Shown here one piece after another: positions 44,915 through 55,276 of a stretch of 64,000 bases of DNA. This DNA comes from Gnetum montanum (taxonomy: Eukaryota; Streptophyta; Gnetopsida; Gnetales; Gnetaceae). The translations under genes were made by a program, and so were the position numbers. Under the pieces are notes generated by a model. That model searched no databases. It saw only the letters and a list, made by a program, of their open reading frames with translations, and was not told the origin of the DNA. The DNA is taken from contig MNCI01009376.1 of NCBI GenBank assembly GCA_015680685.1, positions 324,931 to 388,930 of the forward strand. Reading direction: 5' to 3'. The stretch's first letter is position 1. The number at the start of each line of letters is the position of its first letter.

Positions 44915-45954
44915 TGAACCTAGAAGGGGCTATGTTCCCCAAATTAAAATTCTTTGAGATAGAGTAAGCACACCAAATTTAACATGGTTCCCCAACTTGG
45001 GTAGTTCACACTTGGAGGGTAGTTCACAAGCACACCTCTAGAATTTGTTATTCTCAAATGTGGTTTGAAGGGCACCACACCCTATACAAGCTCTAAGCTC
45101 TACTTCAAAGTGATTCGCCGCTATGAATCCATTCAATCTCTCAAGGTTTCAACAAGCTTAGAATGTGTTTTATAAGATCCCACAACCTTTGAAACTTGAA
45201 CTCTACTCTAAAGTATTATGGTGTTACACCAACACTCAATCCTGTAGGATCTCGACAAGCTCAAGTAAGATGTCTTCCCACAAGAAGCACATAAACCCTA
45301 TAAGGAAACAAAAGAGAATAACAATCACAAGAAAAGAATGCAACTAAGTTTGCTAATCCTTGCACTCTGAGGCACAACTTACTTTGACCAATTATAATAG
45401 AAAAATGATTCTATAATGAGGAGCAACAATGATTACAATGATTGTCAAATGAATACAATAGATAGTACACAATGCTTGCCATTTTCCCAATGATAATGAA
45501 GTCTTCTTATAGCCACTATGTTTTAGAATTCATCTTGGAACTTGTGCAATGACTAACTAATAATCATTGAAGATGTCTTCTTCAAGACTAAGGCATCTTT
45601 TTGCATCTAACCTCAATTCTAGAAAGACATCTTCTTTTGCTGAAAGACATGTTTCTACAATAGTCCTTCATTTTGGAAAGACGTTTTTCTTTCTAGAAAG
45701 ATGTTTCCTATTTTGCAAAGATGGCTTCTCCTATACTACCTTTAATTCTACCAAGAAATCTACTATTTCTTGGAGACATATTTCTTCAACTCCCTTTGCA
45801 CTTTCAATTCTTTATTCCTTGTCCATGTTCTAAAATTTCTACAAGCCTTCTTATCTTAGTGCAAGTTCTTGTCCTACAAACACAACAACCACACAACCAC
45901 ATAGATAATATTTTTCTCTAGTTTTATTAACGTTTTGACATACCAAAAGGTCCA
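44915..45954 (-). repeat. 3' LTR of element E
   Basis: 1040 bp. On the minus strand it starts TGGACCTTTTGGTATGTCAA and ends CTTCTAGGTTCA. It carries AGACATCT-type words at about 45560-45780 and the 'CATGGTTCCCCAACTTGGGT' word (+ strand) near its end, shared with 49640-49665 and, inverted, with 14450 and 15710. Confidence 0.9.
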
Positions 45955-46434
45955 CTATCTTCCCCTTTTTGGTGATGTTAAAAACTCAAGAAAATGGATT
46001 AGTAAACATGAAAAATATCTAAAAGATATCCATAACTATACTCTCCTCCTTTTTGAATAGCATCAAAAAGGATAAAGCACATAAATAAAGTACTAAAAGG
46101 GACATATAAATTCCTATGGTAGCTAGGGATTAAGATAAACTGTTGAGGATCAAGGTAGTTCGATAGAATGTGGAAAAAAATGAAACAAAGAAAAAAGTAA
46201 AGAGCAAACATATACCACATAGAGATAATAAAAGTAAACACCATCTATCTATAAGTCATCCACAAGCTGTCATATAGTCAATTTTATGCATAAATCTACA
46301 ACTATCTAGAATCACATCAGTCACATATGTGCATAGTCCCAAAATCACATATGTGAGAAACAAAAAAGAACATCTCCTCTTTTTTAAACATCAACAAAAG
46401 AAGAGAGAAAAAAATCACTCAAGGTCTTAATCAC
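45955..46434 (-). other. 3' noncoding end of element E with polypurine tract
   Basis: Next to the LTR, the minus strand reads CCAAAAAGGGGAAGATAG, a typical copia polypurine tract. The rest is noncoding and aligns loosely with D at 35126-35450. Confidence 0.75.
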
Positions 46435-47971
46435 TAGCCTTGATTACATTCTCAAACTCTTAGCCCTTTGTTTCTTTGGATGGATAATAAGTCTTCTCTT
46501 GATCATCATCACTGTTGGCATTGAGTCAACTTGATTCTAGTGTATCCTCATTAGAGGACTCAATTTGTTGAATGGGAGCTTACCTAGGATGAAGCTTCAC
46601 TCAAAATTGAGATGAAGCTAGAGCATCTAGCTAAAGTGGAGGTTGCTAAGCTAGAACCCATTGGGACAAGGTCCCAAAGATACTCTCCATAGCATGCTGC
46701 TTAAAAGAGCTAGGAACATCGACTAATGGAGGAACTGCATGAATAGGCAGTGTAGGATCATGATGCTTAGGTTGCCACATGGGAATATGATGCTTCCCAC
46801 GGACATGAGTTGGTGCTAGCTCAAGCTATGAATTAGACTCCATCCCTAAGTTATAATCATGTGAAGGATCAAATTCTGCAAAATGTCTTGATGGGATAGG
46901 AACATTCTCCTCATTCTCAAAAATAGCAGGAGTAGTAACCTCTTGAAACACTTACCCATTGGAGGGGGGATGAAATGCTAGATGCATTCAAACTCTTAGG
47001 AAAGTAACAGAGGTTTGTAGAAACTTCTTTAGTGATAAACTAATCTAGGCACCTATGGATTTTGATCTTTTCAGCTATGGAGATGCTTCCTTCTTCTGCT
47101 TTTATGATTTGGTACTAGGTCTTACTTTAGCTACATGTGAATGATCCCTCTTCTCAACATATTTGTTGAGACTCCTTGTACTTCTAAGTAAAGGCATTTA
47201 TGAAATAGGTACATCCCTCTAACAAATCAACAAGCTGATGAGGTAGGGATGCCCAAGAATCCTTTCCTTGGTAAATAGACTTAGGATGACGCAACAAAGT
47301 ATGTGCCCCAAATCTAATGGTAGTACTATGAGAAGACAAGAAAGCACATAGGCTTGGGATGGTAGTAGTTAACTATAACTTCCCTTACTTACCATAATGT
47401 TATATAATACAATAGAAGACAAGGTGGAAGCATTAGGAGTCATCAAGCTCCTCTCAACATGACCTCTTTCAAATGTAACTTCTTTCACAAAAAATACATT
47501 AAAAAATTCATCCTATGCTATAGGCATGATACCATTAGAATAGATGTCCTACATGAAGTCAATGATTACCTAGAAGACATCGAGAACGGAGATCCCAAGG
47601 ACTGCATTCACAACATGGGGAGACACCTTGATGAGAATACCCCCAACCATGAAAGTGAATGCCCCAACAATTGCATTTGTAATGACAATAGCACAATAGA
47701 ATTCCCTAATTAAAACTTCAAGAAGTAGAAAATTCATTGCAATGAAGGCTTTCCATTTCAAATATTTTAAATAATCCATTAATGTAGCTTTTCTATGAGT
47801 AGGGAAAGACAAAGAGCATTCAATAATGATGCTTGTGGTTCTAGTAGCCTCAAACCTGTGTTGTGTGCTTGTACTATGGAATTGTTGTGTGTAAGTGGGT
47901 GATGCACTACTAGAACTCCATTTGGGTTTCTTTGACGGTGCTCTAGATGTTCCAACCTTATTGTGGGCCAT
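46435..47971 (-). pseudogene. Accessory ORF (ORFX) of element E, 'putative plant transposon protein'-like
   Basis: The minus-strand ATG at 47971 gives MAHNKVGTSRAPSKKPKWSS. The frame is open to 47570 and includes 'LLEVLIREFYCAIVITNAIV' and 'VSPHVVNAVLGI'. After a TAG stop at 'LDVF*' it goes on with 'DEFF', 'NASTLSSIVLYNIMV', 'LPLDLGHIL' and 'HPYLISLL', then basic and acidic Ser-rich parts to a stop near 46435. About 512 codons in all. It aligns with 37093-35460 of element D. Open sequence continues upstream of the ATG to 48199, but conservation with D starts at the ATG, which decides the start. The domain is of unknown function. Confidence 0.78.
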
Positions 47972-48079
47972 CTTTGACAAAATCGTTGTTGATGGTGGAG
48001 CCCTAGTCATCTCTATGTGGTTAAATAAGAGAGTGCAAAAAAGAAATGGGGCTTTTGCATTTAATAGTGGAAACAAACG

Positions 48080-48260
48080 AGGGCCTTGAATGACAAAGAA
48101 GATATCTTTCCCATGATTAAAACCATAATAGACATCTTTTAAACATAGTAGATGTCTTTCTCGCAAGACACAAAAACTCAGAGAGACATCTTTGCTCATC
48201 AGAAGATGTCTTTCTTTAGAAATCTTTTATTTTGTAAAGACATCTTTTCAAAATAGGATG
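48080..48260 (-). promoter_or_regulatory. Cluster of AGACATCT/AGATGTCT words upstream of ORFX
   Basis: Five exact octamers (near 48131, 48150, 48184, 48203, 48239), alternating in direction, within about 120 bases, 100-300 bases upstream of the ORFX start. The same clusters fill the first third of the LTRs of this family. It may be an internal promoter for ORFX or a relic of an internal LTR piece; both are inference. Confidence 0.5.
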
Positions 48261-49530
48261 GGATTTGGGAAAGGCTATCAATGGACTATAGTCTTAATGG
48301 AAGCTTGTGAAAACAAAAAACTTACCTCTACGTACCTACTATTCTATCCAAAAGTAATGATATTTAGAGGGCTAGAGAGGGAGTTCCTCTTTCAAGGATT
48401 CTCTTCTCAACCAAACTTCTTTAATATCTAAGACTTGGCTTCCTCTAATGAATTTGTTGGTGAGAGTGTCTTGATTTTCCTGTTCCTTCCTTTTAACTCT
48501 ACATTTTTTTCTAGTTCCACTCATGTTTTGAGTTGACATCTGATCTCCCCTATGATCTTGCAAAAAATTCTTTCTTGGTTTATTTTGATAAGACCAAAAA
48601 TTCCAATGATATGATCAATTATTTATATGATAATACTTAAGATTGCAATCCCATTTTTATCCCTACCTTATGACAATAATAACACCTAATACTCCTATGA
48701 TAGTATGAGAGATTAGGATAATCAACCATTTTACAACCTTTCTGATAGATGAGTGCTTCCTCTGATTTTGAAGTATTAGCTTTTTCTTTTGGAGGACCAT
48801 TTAATTGTGATGGGTTTATAGAAGGTGACAGCTCTTATGTGCAGCATCTTAGACCACTCTTGTCATGTGGACATCTTCCTTGTCCTAGTACCATTTGAAG
48901 GGATTACTTTCCCTTTTCCAGTCTTTCATTTACTAATTTGACATCTGCTACTTACACTTTGGCATGTTCTATAGATGATGTTAGCTTTTCATTCTTAGCT
49001 TGGGTCTAAGAGTTATTTAGTAAGATTAGAAATAGTCAAATTTAACAAAGATACTTCCTGATCCTTAGATTTGACTTGTTTATTTAACTTATTACAAAGA
49101 CTTGGAATTAATAAAAGCTCATTACATAAAATATTAAACCTTTCTTCATCATTAAGAACATCATCTAATGAATCAATGTCATCATCAATGATGATCATAC
49201 ATATGAAATGTGAATTTTTCACATCATCCTCCACTTCTTCGTCACTCTGCTTCCCATCATCCTTTTTGCTCTAATAGCTACAACAATATCATTTGCTCTA
49301 GAGAAGTAATCTTTTATTTTCTTACCCTCTCTCATTTTAAGCTCATTGTATTCACTTTGCAAAACTAACAATTTTGATTGCTAAACAATAAAGGTTTCTT
49401 CATAAGTAGCTTCTAAAGTTTGTCAAATTTCTTTGGTTTTTTTACATCCATATGAAATTTCTTTATTGAACATGGGTGGCTTTGTATAAGATGTTCCCTC
49501 CACTATTTACTCTTAAATTTTATGACAATA
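48261..49530 (-). pseudogene. Shortened Gag of element E (SIRE-like)
   Basis: Minus strand from the primer site: a UBN2-type piece near 49390-49260 ('LQSEYNELKMREGKKIKDYF', 'SRANDIVVAIRAKRM'), then the open frame 49234-49013 with an acidic start and heptad-like Leu/Asn/Lys helices ('FNILCNELLLIPSLCNKLNK'). Then come 'DKSGLRCC' near 48850 and a zinc knuckle 'CYYCHKVGIKMG' near 48670 (last His and Cys lost). The UBN2 start and the first knuckle are missing, so gag is internally deleted. The order coil, KSGL, knuckle is that of SIRE-lineage Gag. Confidence 0.72.
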
Positions 49531-49541
49531 AAAGAGTACTA

Positions 49542-49554
49542 GGCTCTGATACCA
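49542..49554 (-). promoter_or_regulatory. Primer binding site of element E, initiator tRNA-Met type
   Basis: The minus strand reads TGGTATCAGAGCC, identical to the site at 14552-14564, twelve bases after the LTR end. It shows that 49567-50633 is the 5' LTR. Confidence 0.95.
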
Positions 49555-49566
49555 CTTGTAGATCAT

Positions 49567-50633
49567 TGAACTTAAATGGTTGAAATATGAATAAGTTTTT
49601 CAAATTAAAATTCTTTAATACAAATCACACAAACTAAATTTAACATGGTTCCCCAACTTGGGTAATCCACACTTGGAGGGTAGTTTGCAAGCATACCTCT
49701 GGACTTTGTTGCTCTCAAATGTAATTTGAAGGGTACCATACCCTATACAAGCTCTAAACTCCACTCCAAAGTGATTCGATGCTACAAATCCACTTAACTT
49801 TACAAGGTCCCGACAAGGTTAGAATGTGATTTCCAAGATCCCACAACCTTTACAACTTGAGCTCCACTTTGAAGTATTGTTGCGCTACACCAACACTCAA
49901 TCTTGCAAGATCCTGACAAGCTCAAGCAAGATGCCTTTCTATAAGAAGCATCAACCTTACAAGGCAACAACAAAGAATAGAAATCATAAGGAAAGATGCA
50001 ACTAAGTTTGTTAATCCTTTCACTCTGAGGCATAGCTCACTTTGACCAATTACAATAGACAAATGATTGCACAATGAGGAGCAAAAATAATTACAATGAT
50101 TGTCAAATGATTACAATAGATAGGAAATAATTCTTGTAATTTCCCCAATTAGGTTGAAGTCTTCTTCTAGCCACTATGTTTTCAAATTCATCTTAGAACT
50201 TGTGTAATGGCTAACTAATGGTCACTGAAGAGGTCTTCTTCAAGACTAAGACATCTTTCTGCATCTAACCTCCATTCTAAAAAGATGTCCTATTTTGATA
50301 AAAGACATCTTTCTATAATAGTACTTCATTTTAGAAAGGTGTCTTCTTCTGAAGAAAGATGTATTTCTTTCTAGAAAGACATCTTCTATTTTTTAGAGAT
50401 GTCTTCTATTGTACTACCTTCAATTTTTCCAAGATGTCTACTATTTCTTAGAGACATATTTCTTCAACTCCCTTTGCATTTTAAATTCTTTGTTCCTTGT
50501 CCATGTTCTTGGGCTTTTAGAATCCTTCTTATCTCAATCCAAGTTCTTATCCTATAAACACAATAACCACACAATCACACAAAAAGCCTTGTTCTCCATT
50601 TTTTTTAATTTTTTGACATATCAAAAATCCGTA
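49567..50633 (-). repeat. 5' LTR of element E
   Basis: 1067 bp, aligned with 44915-45954 in the same direction and with 13466-14542 inverted. AGACATCT/AGATGTCT words cluster at 50240-50450. The start is worn (TACGGATTTTTGATATGTC for TGGACCTTTTGGTATGTC). Confidence 0.9.
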
Positions 50634-51065
50634 ACTTTTTGTGCTACTGATCCAAACAATTTAACATATGAAAACTATTGTGTTGTTGTAGTTGAGGTAG
50701 AGATTGATCTCTAAACACAACCTTGTGTAATTCTCTAATCATATATACTTTATGATTATGAAAGAAGTTTAAATCCTACAATGAATCTTAGTCAAATGAA
50801 GGGGGCATTTATACAAGGAATTGATTATTTCATGATAGAAGAGTATGTGGTAGATGAGAATGGGAACCTATTGTCTGATGGAACATGGATATATAAAGTT
50901 CTTGTAATTAACAACATACCAAGTGGACTTAATGTTGAATTATTCAATAGTACTATTCATCAGAAACACATTCTCTCATCATAAGCTTCTAGGAAATCAC
51001 CTTTGCTTATAGCTCCATAGGTGCATTGTATAATAAGAAACACCATTAAAGAAGCATGTCAAGAT
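50634..51065 (+). pseudogene. Aldehyde oxidase (molybdenum hydroxylase) pseudogene fragment
   Basis: One + strand frame from the LTR edge reads 'CATDPNNLTYENYCVVVVEV', 'EVEIDL*', 'YILYDYERSLNP', then the open frame 50781-50984 'LSQMKGAFIQGIDYFMIEEY', 'LLSDGTWIYKV', 'GLNVELFNSTIHQKHILSS'. After a TAA come 'ASRKSPLLIAP*VHCIIRNT' and 'IKEACQD'. In plant aldehyde oxidases this is SEVE(V/I)(D/N)..., YDCG(Q/K)SLNPAVDLGQ(I/V)EGAFVQGIGFF..EEY, SDGTW.YK, FNVE..NS...VLSSKASGEPPLLLA..VH. It is part of the C-terminal Mo-cofactor domain. The SGEPP word, next to the catalytic Glu region, reads 'SRKSP'. About 140 codons with no intron. Confidence 0.88.
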
Positions 51066-51299
51066 TGCTAGGGTGATAGTAGTTGTTTTAGAAATATTAT
51101 CTTGCCACCATGAATATCATTTAATCTCTATGTGGTTTTGACAAAGTGGAAAACTACCTTAAGAAACTTTCAAAGCCATAATGTATTGTAATAACAATCT
51201 AGATATGTATTTATATGATATATATTTATTGTGTAAGAAAAAGAGAATTTATAGGACATTTATTCAACATCCTATGTGTATGGAAAAATTGTTAATTAT
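51066..51299. other. Spacer before J LTR copy 2
   Basis: AT-rich with no recognised feature. The true start of the J LTR may lie here; its exact TG end was not found. Confidence 0.4.
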
Positions 51300-51390
51300 A
51301 GCTTTTAATTTCTATGGTGGTTATACCTAACTCCCATGGTGGTTGTAACTAACCTTAATCTCTCATGATGTTTGTAACTACCAAGAAGCC

Positions 51391-51399
51391 ACTATAAAA
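51391..51399 (+). promoter_or_regulatory. TATA box of J LTR copy 2
   Basis: CTATAAAAAGAG, with a matching TATATAAAG at the same place in copy 1 on the minus strand (about 3556-3564). The (GA)n tract starts about 30 bases downstream, near where transcription would begin. Confidence 0.55.
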
Positions 51400-51423
51400 A
51401 GAGCTTCAAGGGTAGAGAGAAAT

Positions 51424-51464
<41 letters not shown>
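51424..51464 (+). repeat. (GA)n microsatellite
   Basis: About 20 uninterrupted AG units within the J LTR, near the expected transcription start. Copy 1 has only 'GGAGGACTAGGGAGAAG' there, so the expansion is specific to this copy. Confidence 0.95.
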
Positions 51465-51465
<1 letters not shown>

Positions 51466-52649
51466 ACACATATTGAAGATTACTTGTAAGAATGGCTTAC
51501 TAATTTAAACATTAGTTCAGCTGCATTTTTTAAATCCTATGAGTTATTCTTTTTCTCCTTATTTTGTCTTAGTTGCTTAAAAAATAGTATAGAGAGTATT
51601 GTGCTTGGCATTTGATTTTGGAATTTTTTTTATTATTCTTATAGCTTTAATTTCTTGTAATTATAGATAGCTATTACTTAGCCAAGTAATAGCTTGAATC
51701 TATATCACGAAAAGCATCTTTTGTAATTTAATATTAACATCTTTATGAAATTTCTTATTAAGGTATAGAGGGTTTAAAAAAATCTTTAATATTTTGAACT
51801 AAATTTAAATAGCTTTTCTTTTAAATTTTTTCCTCATATTTAATCTTTAAATTATTATACCTTTTCCAATAACTCTGTTTTTATAGTTCTTAATAGCTAT
51901 TAATTAATCCATATAATAGCTTATATTTTACTTTTACAAAGAATTTTGGGTAGTTCAATAGAAGTGTCTTTTATGAATTGCTTGTTGAGCATGAAGGGTT
52001 TGAACAATTTCTAGCACCTAGGGGTAAATTGTAATAACTTTATTTCAAAGTGTTTCATCATGTTCATTTTATCTCACTTATATGTTTAAGATTCCCGACA
52101 AATTTTCTTTCTCTTCTTGGCCTTAAAATCCATTGAATCTCACTCTATTTCTAATTTTCTTACAAATCTTTCTCTCTAATAAAACCTAGAAGAAGATTGT
52201 TGTAGAATTATGCTTAAGCATTTTGGTTAAATTTTATTTGTTTCAAGCAACGTATTATAGAGACTATATAGATTAAGTAACTTGACAAAATAATAGTCTT
52301 TAATGATAAACATTATTCAACAAAGTTAGTTTAATGTCTAATATAATAGCCAATTATAGTTTAATATACAAATCTAGTCATTTCAACAATTATAATAGCA
52401 AATACACATTTACGCTTAGTTTGCTCTATTATCACTGAGTTTATTTGGAGGTATCTAGGCCTTGGTATTTCTAGAGACCAACAAACACCTAAACTCAAGT
52501 TTGAAGGAACACCTTCATTTCTTGTAATCCCATTCATCAAACCAAAGGAAAATGTTGGTTGTCCCAAATGGTCACCAATAGTCATGTATGCTTGGACATG
52601 GATGAATGAATGAAAAATGAAGGTTTGGATTTATATAATCATAGTCAAC

Positions 52650-52850
52650 AATAGGTTTTTACCAAAATATAGACATCTCCTTTGAGAGATAGACATCTAT
52701 GATGCGTTTATAAAAAACATGTAGATGTCTCACTGGGAAAGTACACGTCTCTATTGTGTTTAAATAAATTAGGTGGAGATATTATTTGAAAAGTAGATGT
52801 CTCTCTTGTTAGGTAGATGTCTCTCTTGCCAGTATTTACCATAATCTTTG
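52650..52850 (-). promoter_or_regulatory. AGACATCT/AGATGTCT cluster in copia remnant F
   Basis: Five exact octamers (two as AGACATCT near 52672 and 52692, three as AGATGTCT near 52732, 52795, 52815). It stands just downstream (minus strand) of the F gag remnant, the same relative place as the cluster at 48080-48260 in element E. No ORFX follows; J LTR copy 2 does. Confidence 0.5.
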
Positions 52851-52879
52851 AAGGGGCCTCTTATTTAGATACATTGTTT

Positions 52880-53490
52880 GTGGAAGGTTATTCTTGTTGA
52901 TAGCAACCTAGTCCACTTTTATCATTTGTACTTCTTCCTTGCCCAAGAACTATTCAAAGTGACTCTTTTCCTTCAACCAACCTTTCATTTATGAGTTTAG
53001 CATCTGCAAGTTCTTCCTTAATCTACTCATAGGACACGGTTAGTTTTTTATTCTGAACCCTTAAATCTAAGCTCTCTTTTGTGAGGTCTAAAACTTTTAT
53101 ATCTAATAAAGAGACATCTTGACCCTTATTTCTTAATTTCTTCTTTAATTTTATACAAAGATTTTGAAGAGGTAGAAGTTCATTGCACAAGAGGTCATAC
53201 CTTTCTTCAACAGTTTCCATTTGATCATCATCAACTAATGGGCTAGTATCATCATTTGTAAGAGCCATAAAAATGAGATATGAATCTTTTGAACTATCAT
53301 TCACCTCTTCTTCACTATTCTCTCCATCATCCTAGCTTATGTATAAGTTTTTCTTTTTCATACCCATGTTAGTCCTACCTTTTCATTGCAATCTATCATT
53401 ACTAGGACATTTGAAGACCACATGGCCTCTTCCACCACATACCTATGACATCTCATTCCCAGATGTCATGGAAAATGTCAAATATAAGTT
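52880..53490 (-). pseudogene. Gag remnant of copia element F (SIRE-like)
   Basis: Minus strand: zinc knuckle 'VCGGRGHVVFKCPS' near 53440-53400 (C-x-x-x-G-H-x4-C; the first Cys is lost at a stop). Next is the open frame 53304-53023 with 'LIFMALTNDD' and a long Leu/Lys/Glu helix, then 'KSGLGC' near 52910. The FMAL...coil...KSGLG order is that of SIRE-type Gag and matches element E at 49234-48850. Confidence 0.72.
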
Positions 53491-54116
53491 ATATTTGACA
53501 TTATGCATAAGAAGACAATATACCAAATGTTAAATATATGTAACATTCAACATTATGCATAAAAAAATTAGTGGGGAAAATGCAAAAGAAAAGAGGAAAT
53601 AATGCTTTATTGATGTAGAATAAAGTGTCTAGCTCATGCTCTAAGAGTGTTCCTTGGGATTTTTTTCATTCTACATCTATCCCCATAGAAGTGATTCAAC
53701 ATTTCCACCATAGTAAGGCCTACAATCGAATAGAAGGAATGGTCAATCCTATTCCTATCCCACTTTACCTAGCTCCCATGAATTGCCTTTACTGGCTCCA
53801 CCACTCCATGCTAGAACAACCTCTAAGCCTTGGTACAAATGCCTTAGGTCAAACCCCCAAAGGTCACCTTGAGAGACATGTCCATTATTATAATGCATCC
53901 TATTAGATCTCAATTACAACTATCCATTTAGGTCTTATTAAATAATGATAATCACTTGTTATGAAAAGACACCATCTTTGTTATGCAATAAGATCATTTG
54001 GGAATGGGAACATTATAATACCCAACATTTTATTAAAAAATCATCAAATTTAAACTTGAAAAATTTTTACCTTTATCTTTACCTTTGGTGTTGGATTAGT
54101 TAGGTCCTAGTTATAA
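53491..54116. other. Interior of remnant F with an unrecognised open frame
   Basis: A 93-codon + strand frame (53625-53906) starts MSSSCSKSVPWDFF and is rich in Pro, His and Tyr. I do not recognise it and it is opposite to the strand of F, so it is probably chance. 'AAATATAAGTTATATTTGACA' near 53478-53500 and a similar piece at 53533-53560 form a short inverted-repeat-like pair around 'ATTATGCATAA'. Confidence 0.35.
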
Positions 54117-54410
54117 TATAGACATCTACTATTTTTATCAGACATCTCCTCAAATTTTATGCTTTTTCTTCTAAGGCATTCTTCTATTATTTTTCCTTCT
54201 TGCCAATCATTTGATTTATAGACTTTTTTTTCATCCATGCTTTCATCTTGCCCATGCAGGATTCATTTTGACATCTCATTGTAGATATCATTTCCTTGAG
54301 TTTTCAAGTCCCATTGTAGAGTTGTTGTTCATGTCTCGCAAACACATTATCCACAATAAACATTCTATGTTCTCCATTTTCCTTAATGTTTTGACATACC
54401 AAATAGTTAA
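54117..54410 (-). repeat. Copia LTR fragment F (start of an LTR)
   Basis: Minus strand: starts near 'TATTTGGTATGTCAAAAC' at 54410 and keeps 'AACATAGAATGTTTATTGTG' and the AGACATCT words near 54119 and 54144. It matches LTR D closely (34982-35125 and 16700-16818) and shows the uninterrupted sequence 'CATCCATGCTTTCATCTTGC' where B inserted in D. Truncated at about 54117. Confidence 0.75.
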
Positions 54411-55276
54411 CAATGTTACCAAGATGAGCCTAAAGTCACCATAGAGGTGTAACTCATTATAGTGATGAGTTACCACATGATCTCAATGCATGAGATTTGA
54501 CTAGCTTATCCAATTGTGCCAGCCATGTTTGCCTAACATCACTTCCATTGTTCCTTCTAAGCCATAACCATGTAATCAAACTATAGCCATTCTTACCTTG
54601 ATAATGATTAAAACCTATGTTTGCAATTTATGCATCATGTCCATGTGACATTCTCAATGCAATTAATCATCAGGTTAGCTAATGTAACATACTTAATTTA
54701 GTGAGAAAATGAAACAAGATTCATCCTTAACAACAAAACCTAATGAAGGTTTCCCTCCCGCAAAAAAAAAAATGGAGAAGCAAAATATCAAGAAAACCCA
54801 AGAGGCCAATGTAGCATGAAGTCATTTAGATCAATGGCTCTCAAAAAAAATTAAAAGAAAAAAACAAAGAGATCCAAGTAGCTAGAGAAGCCCAAAAATG
54901 AACTACTGGTTCCTCTAAAATATCATTGAATAATCAGCAATTCAAGCATGAAGTAAAAACATTTTTAGCTAGTACACATGTCACTATGCTAGAGCCATTA
55001 TGTTAGAACATTTGGGATTCTTTGTTAGCCCATGTGACTATTCAAATAGTCAAAATGATCATCCTAATAGCCAAATTTAGCTTTTATGTCATCCCAAATT
55101 CTTGACATTCTATTGTGATCTTATTTCACCTTTGTGAGCACTCCTTGACAGAATTTGACAAATATAGAATTAAATGTGAAGAGGAAGCATTGATGATGAA
55201 ACCACAATAGCATTTCGTATTCTCTATTGATGTCTTTCAAGTTAATCCTCAAAACATCAACAAAGAGGAGCCAATG
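54411..55276. other. No recognisable feature
   Basis: AT-rich stretch between F and H copy 2. It has an A11 run near 54759. No convincing frame, LTR end or repeat partner was found. Confidence 0.4.

Larger units (their letters stand above)
44915..50633 (-). mobile_element. Copia-family (SIRE-like) element E, non-autonomous, carrying gag and ORFX but no pol
   Basis: Minus strand: 5' LTR 50633-49567, primer site 49554-49542, short gag 49500-48630, an AGACATCT cluster 48260-48080, ORFX 47971-46435, noncoding tail with polypurine tract, 3' LTR 45954-44915. About 5.7 kb. No protease, integrase or RT motif of Ty1/copia is readable anywhere inside. D shares the ORFX and F shares the gag, so the layout is a family trait rather than a chance join. 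Confidence 0.85.
51300..52585 (+). repeat. J-family LTR, copy 2
   Basis: It aligns inverted with 2644-3655. Landmarks in order: 'AACTACCAAGAAGCCACTAT', TATA box at about 51391, a GA repeat, 'GATTTAGCTATT'-like region, 'AGATTCAATGG' (on the complement near 52125-52140), and 'CTAGAAATACCAAGGCC' on the minus strand near 52455-52480. It ends near 'GGTCACCAATAGTC'. No gag or primer site follows on the right, so it may be a solo or truncated LTR. The minus-strand frame at 52361-52585 is a shadow. Confidence 0.55.

Noticed and set aside
53625-53906. A 93-codon + strand frame inside remnant F
   Set aside because: No recognisable motif and opposite to the element's strand; recorded only as part of the unassigned stretch.
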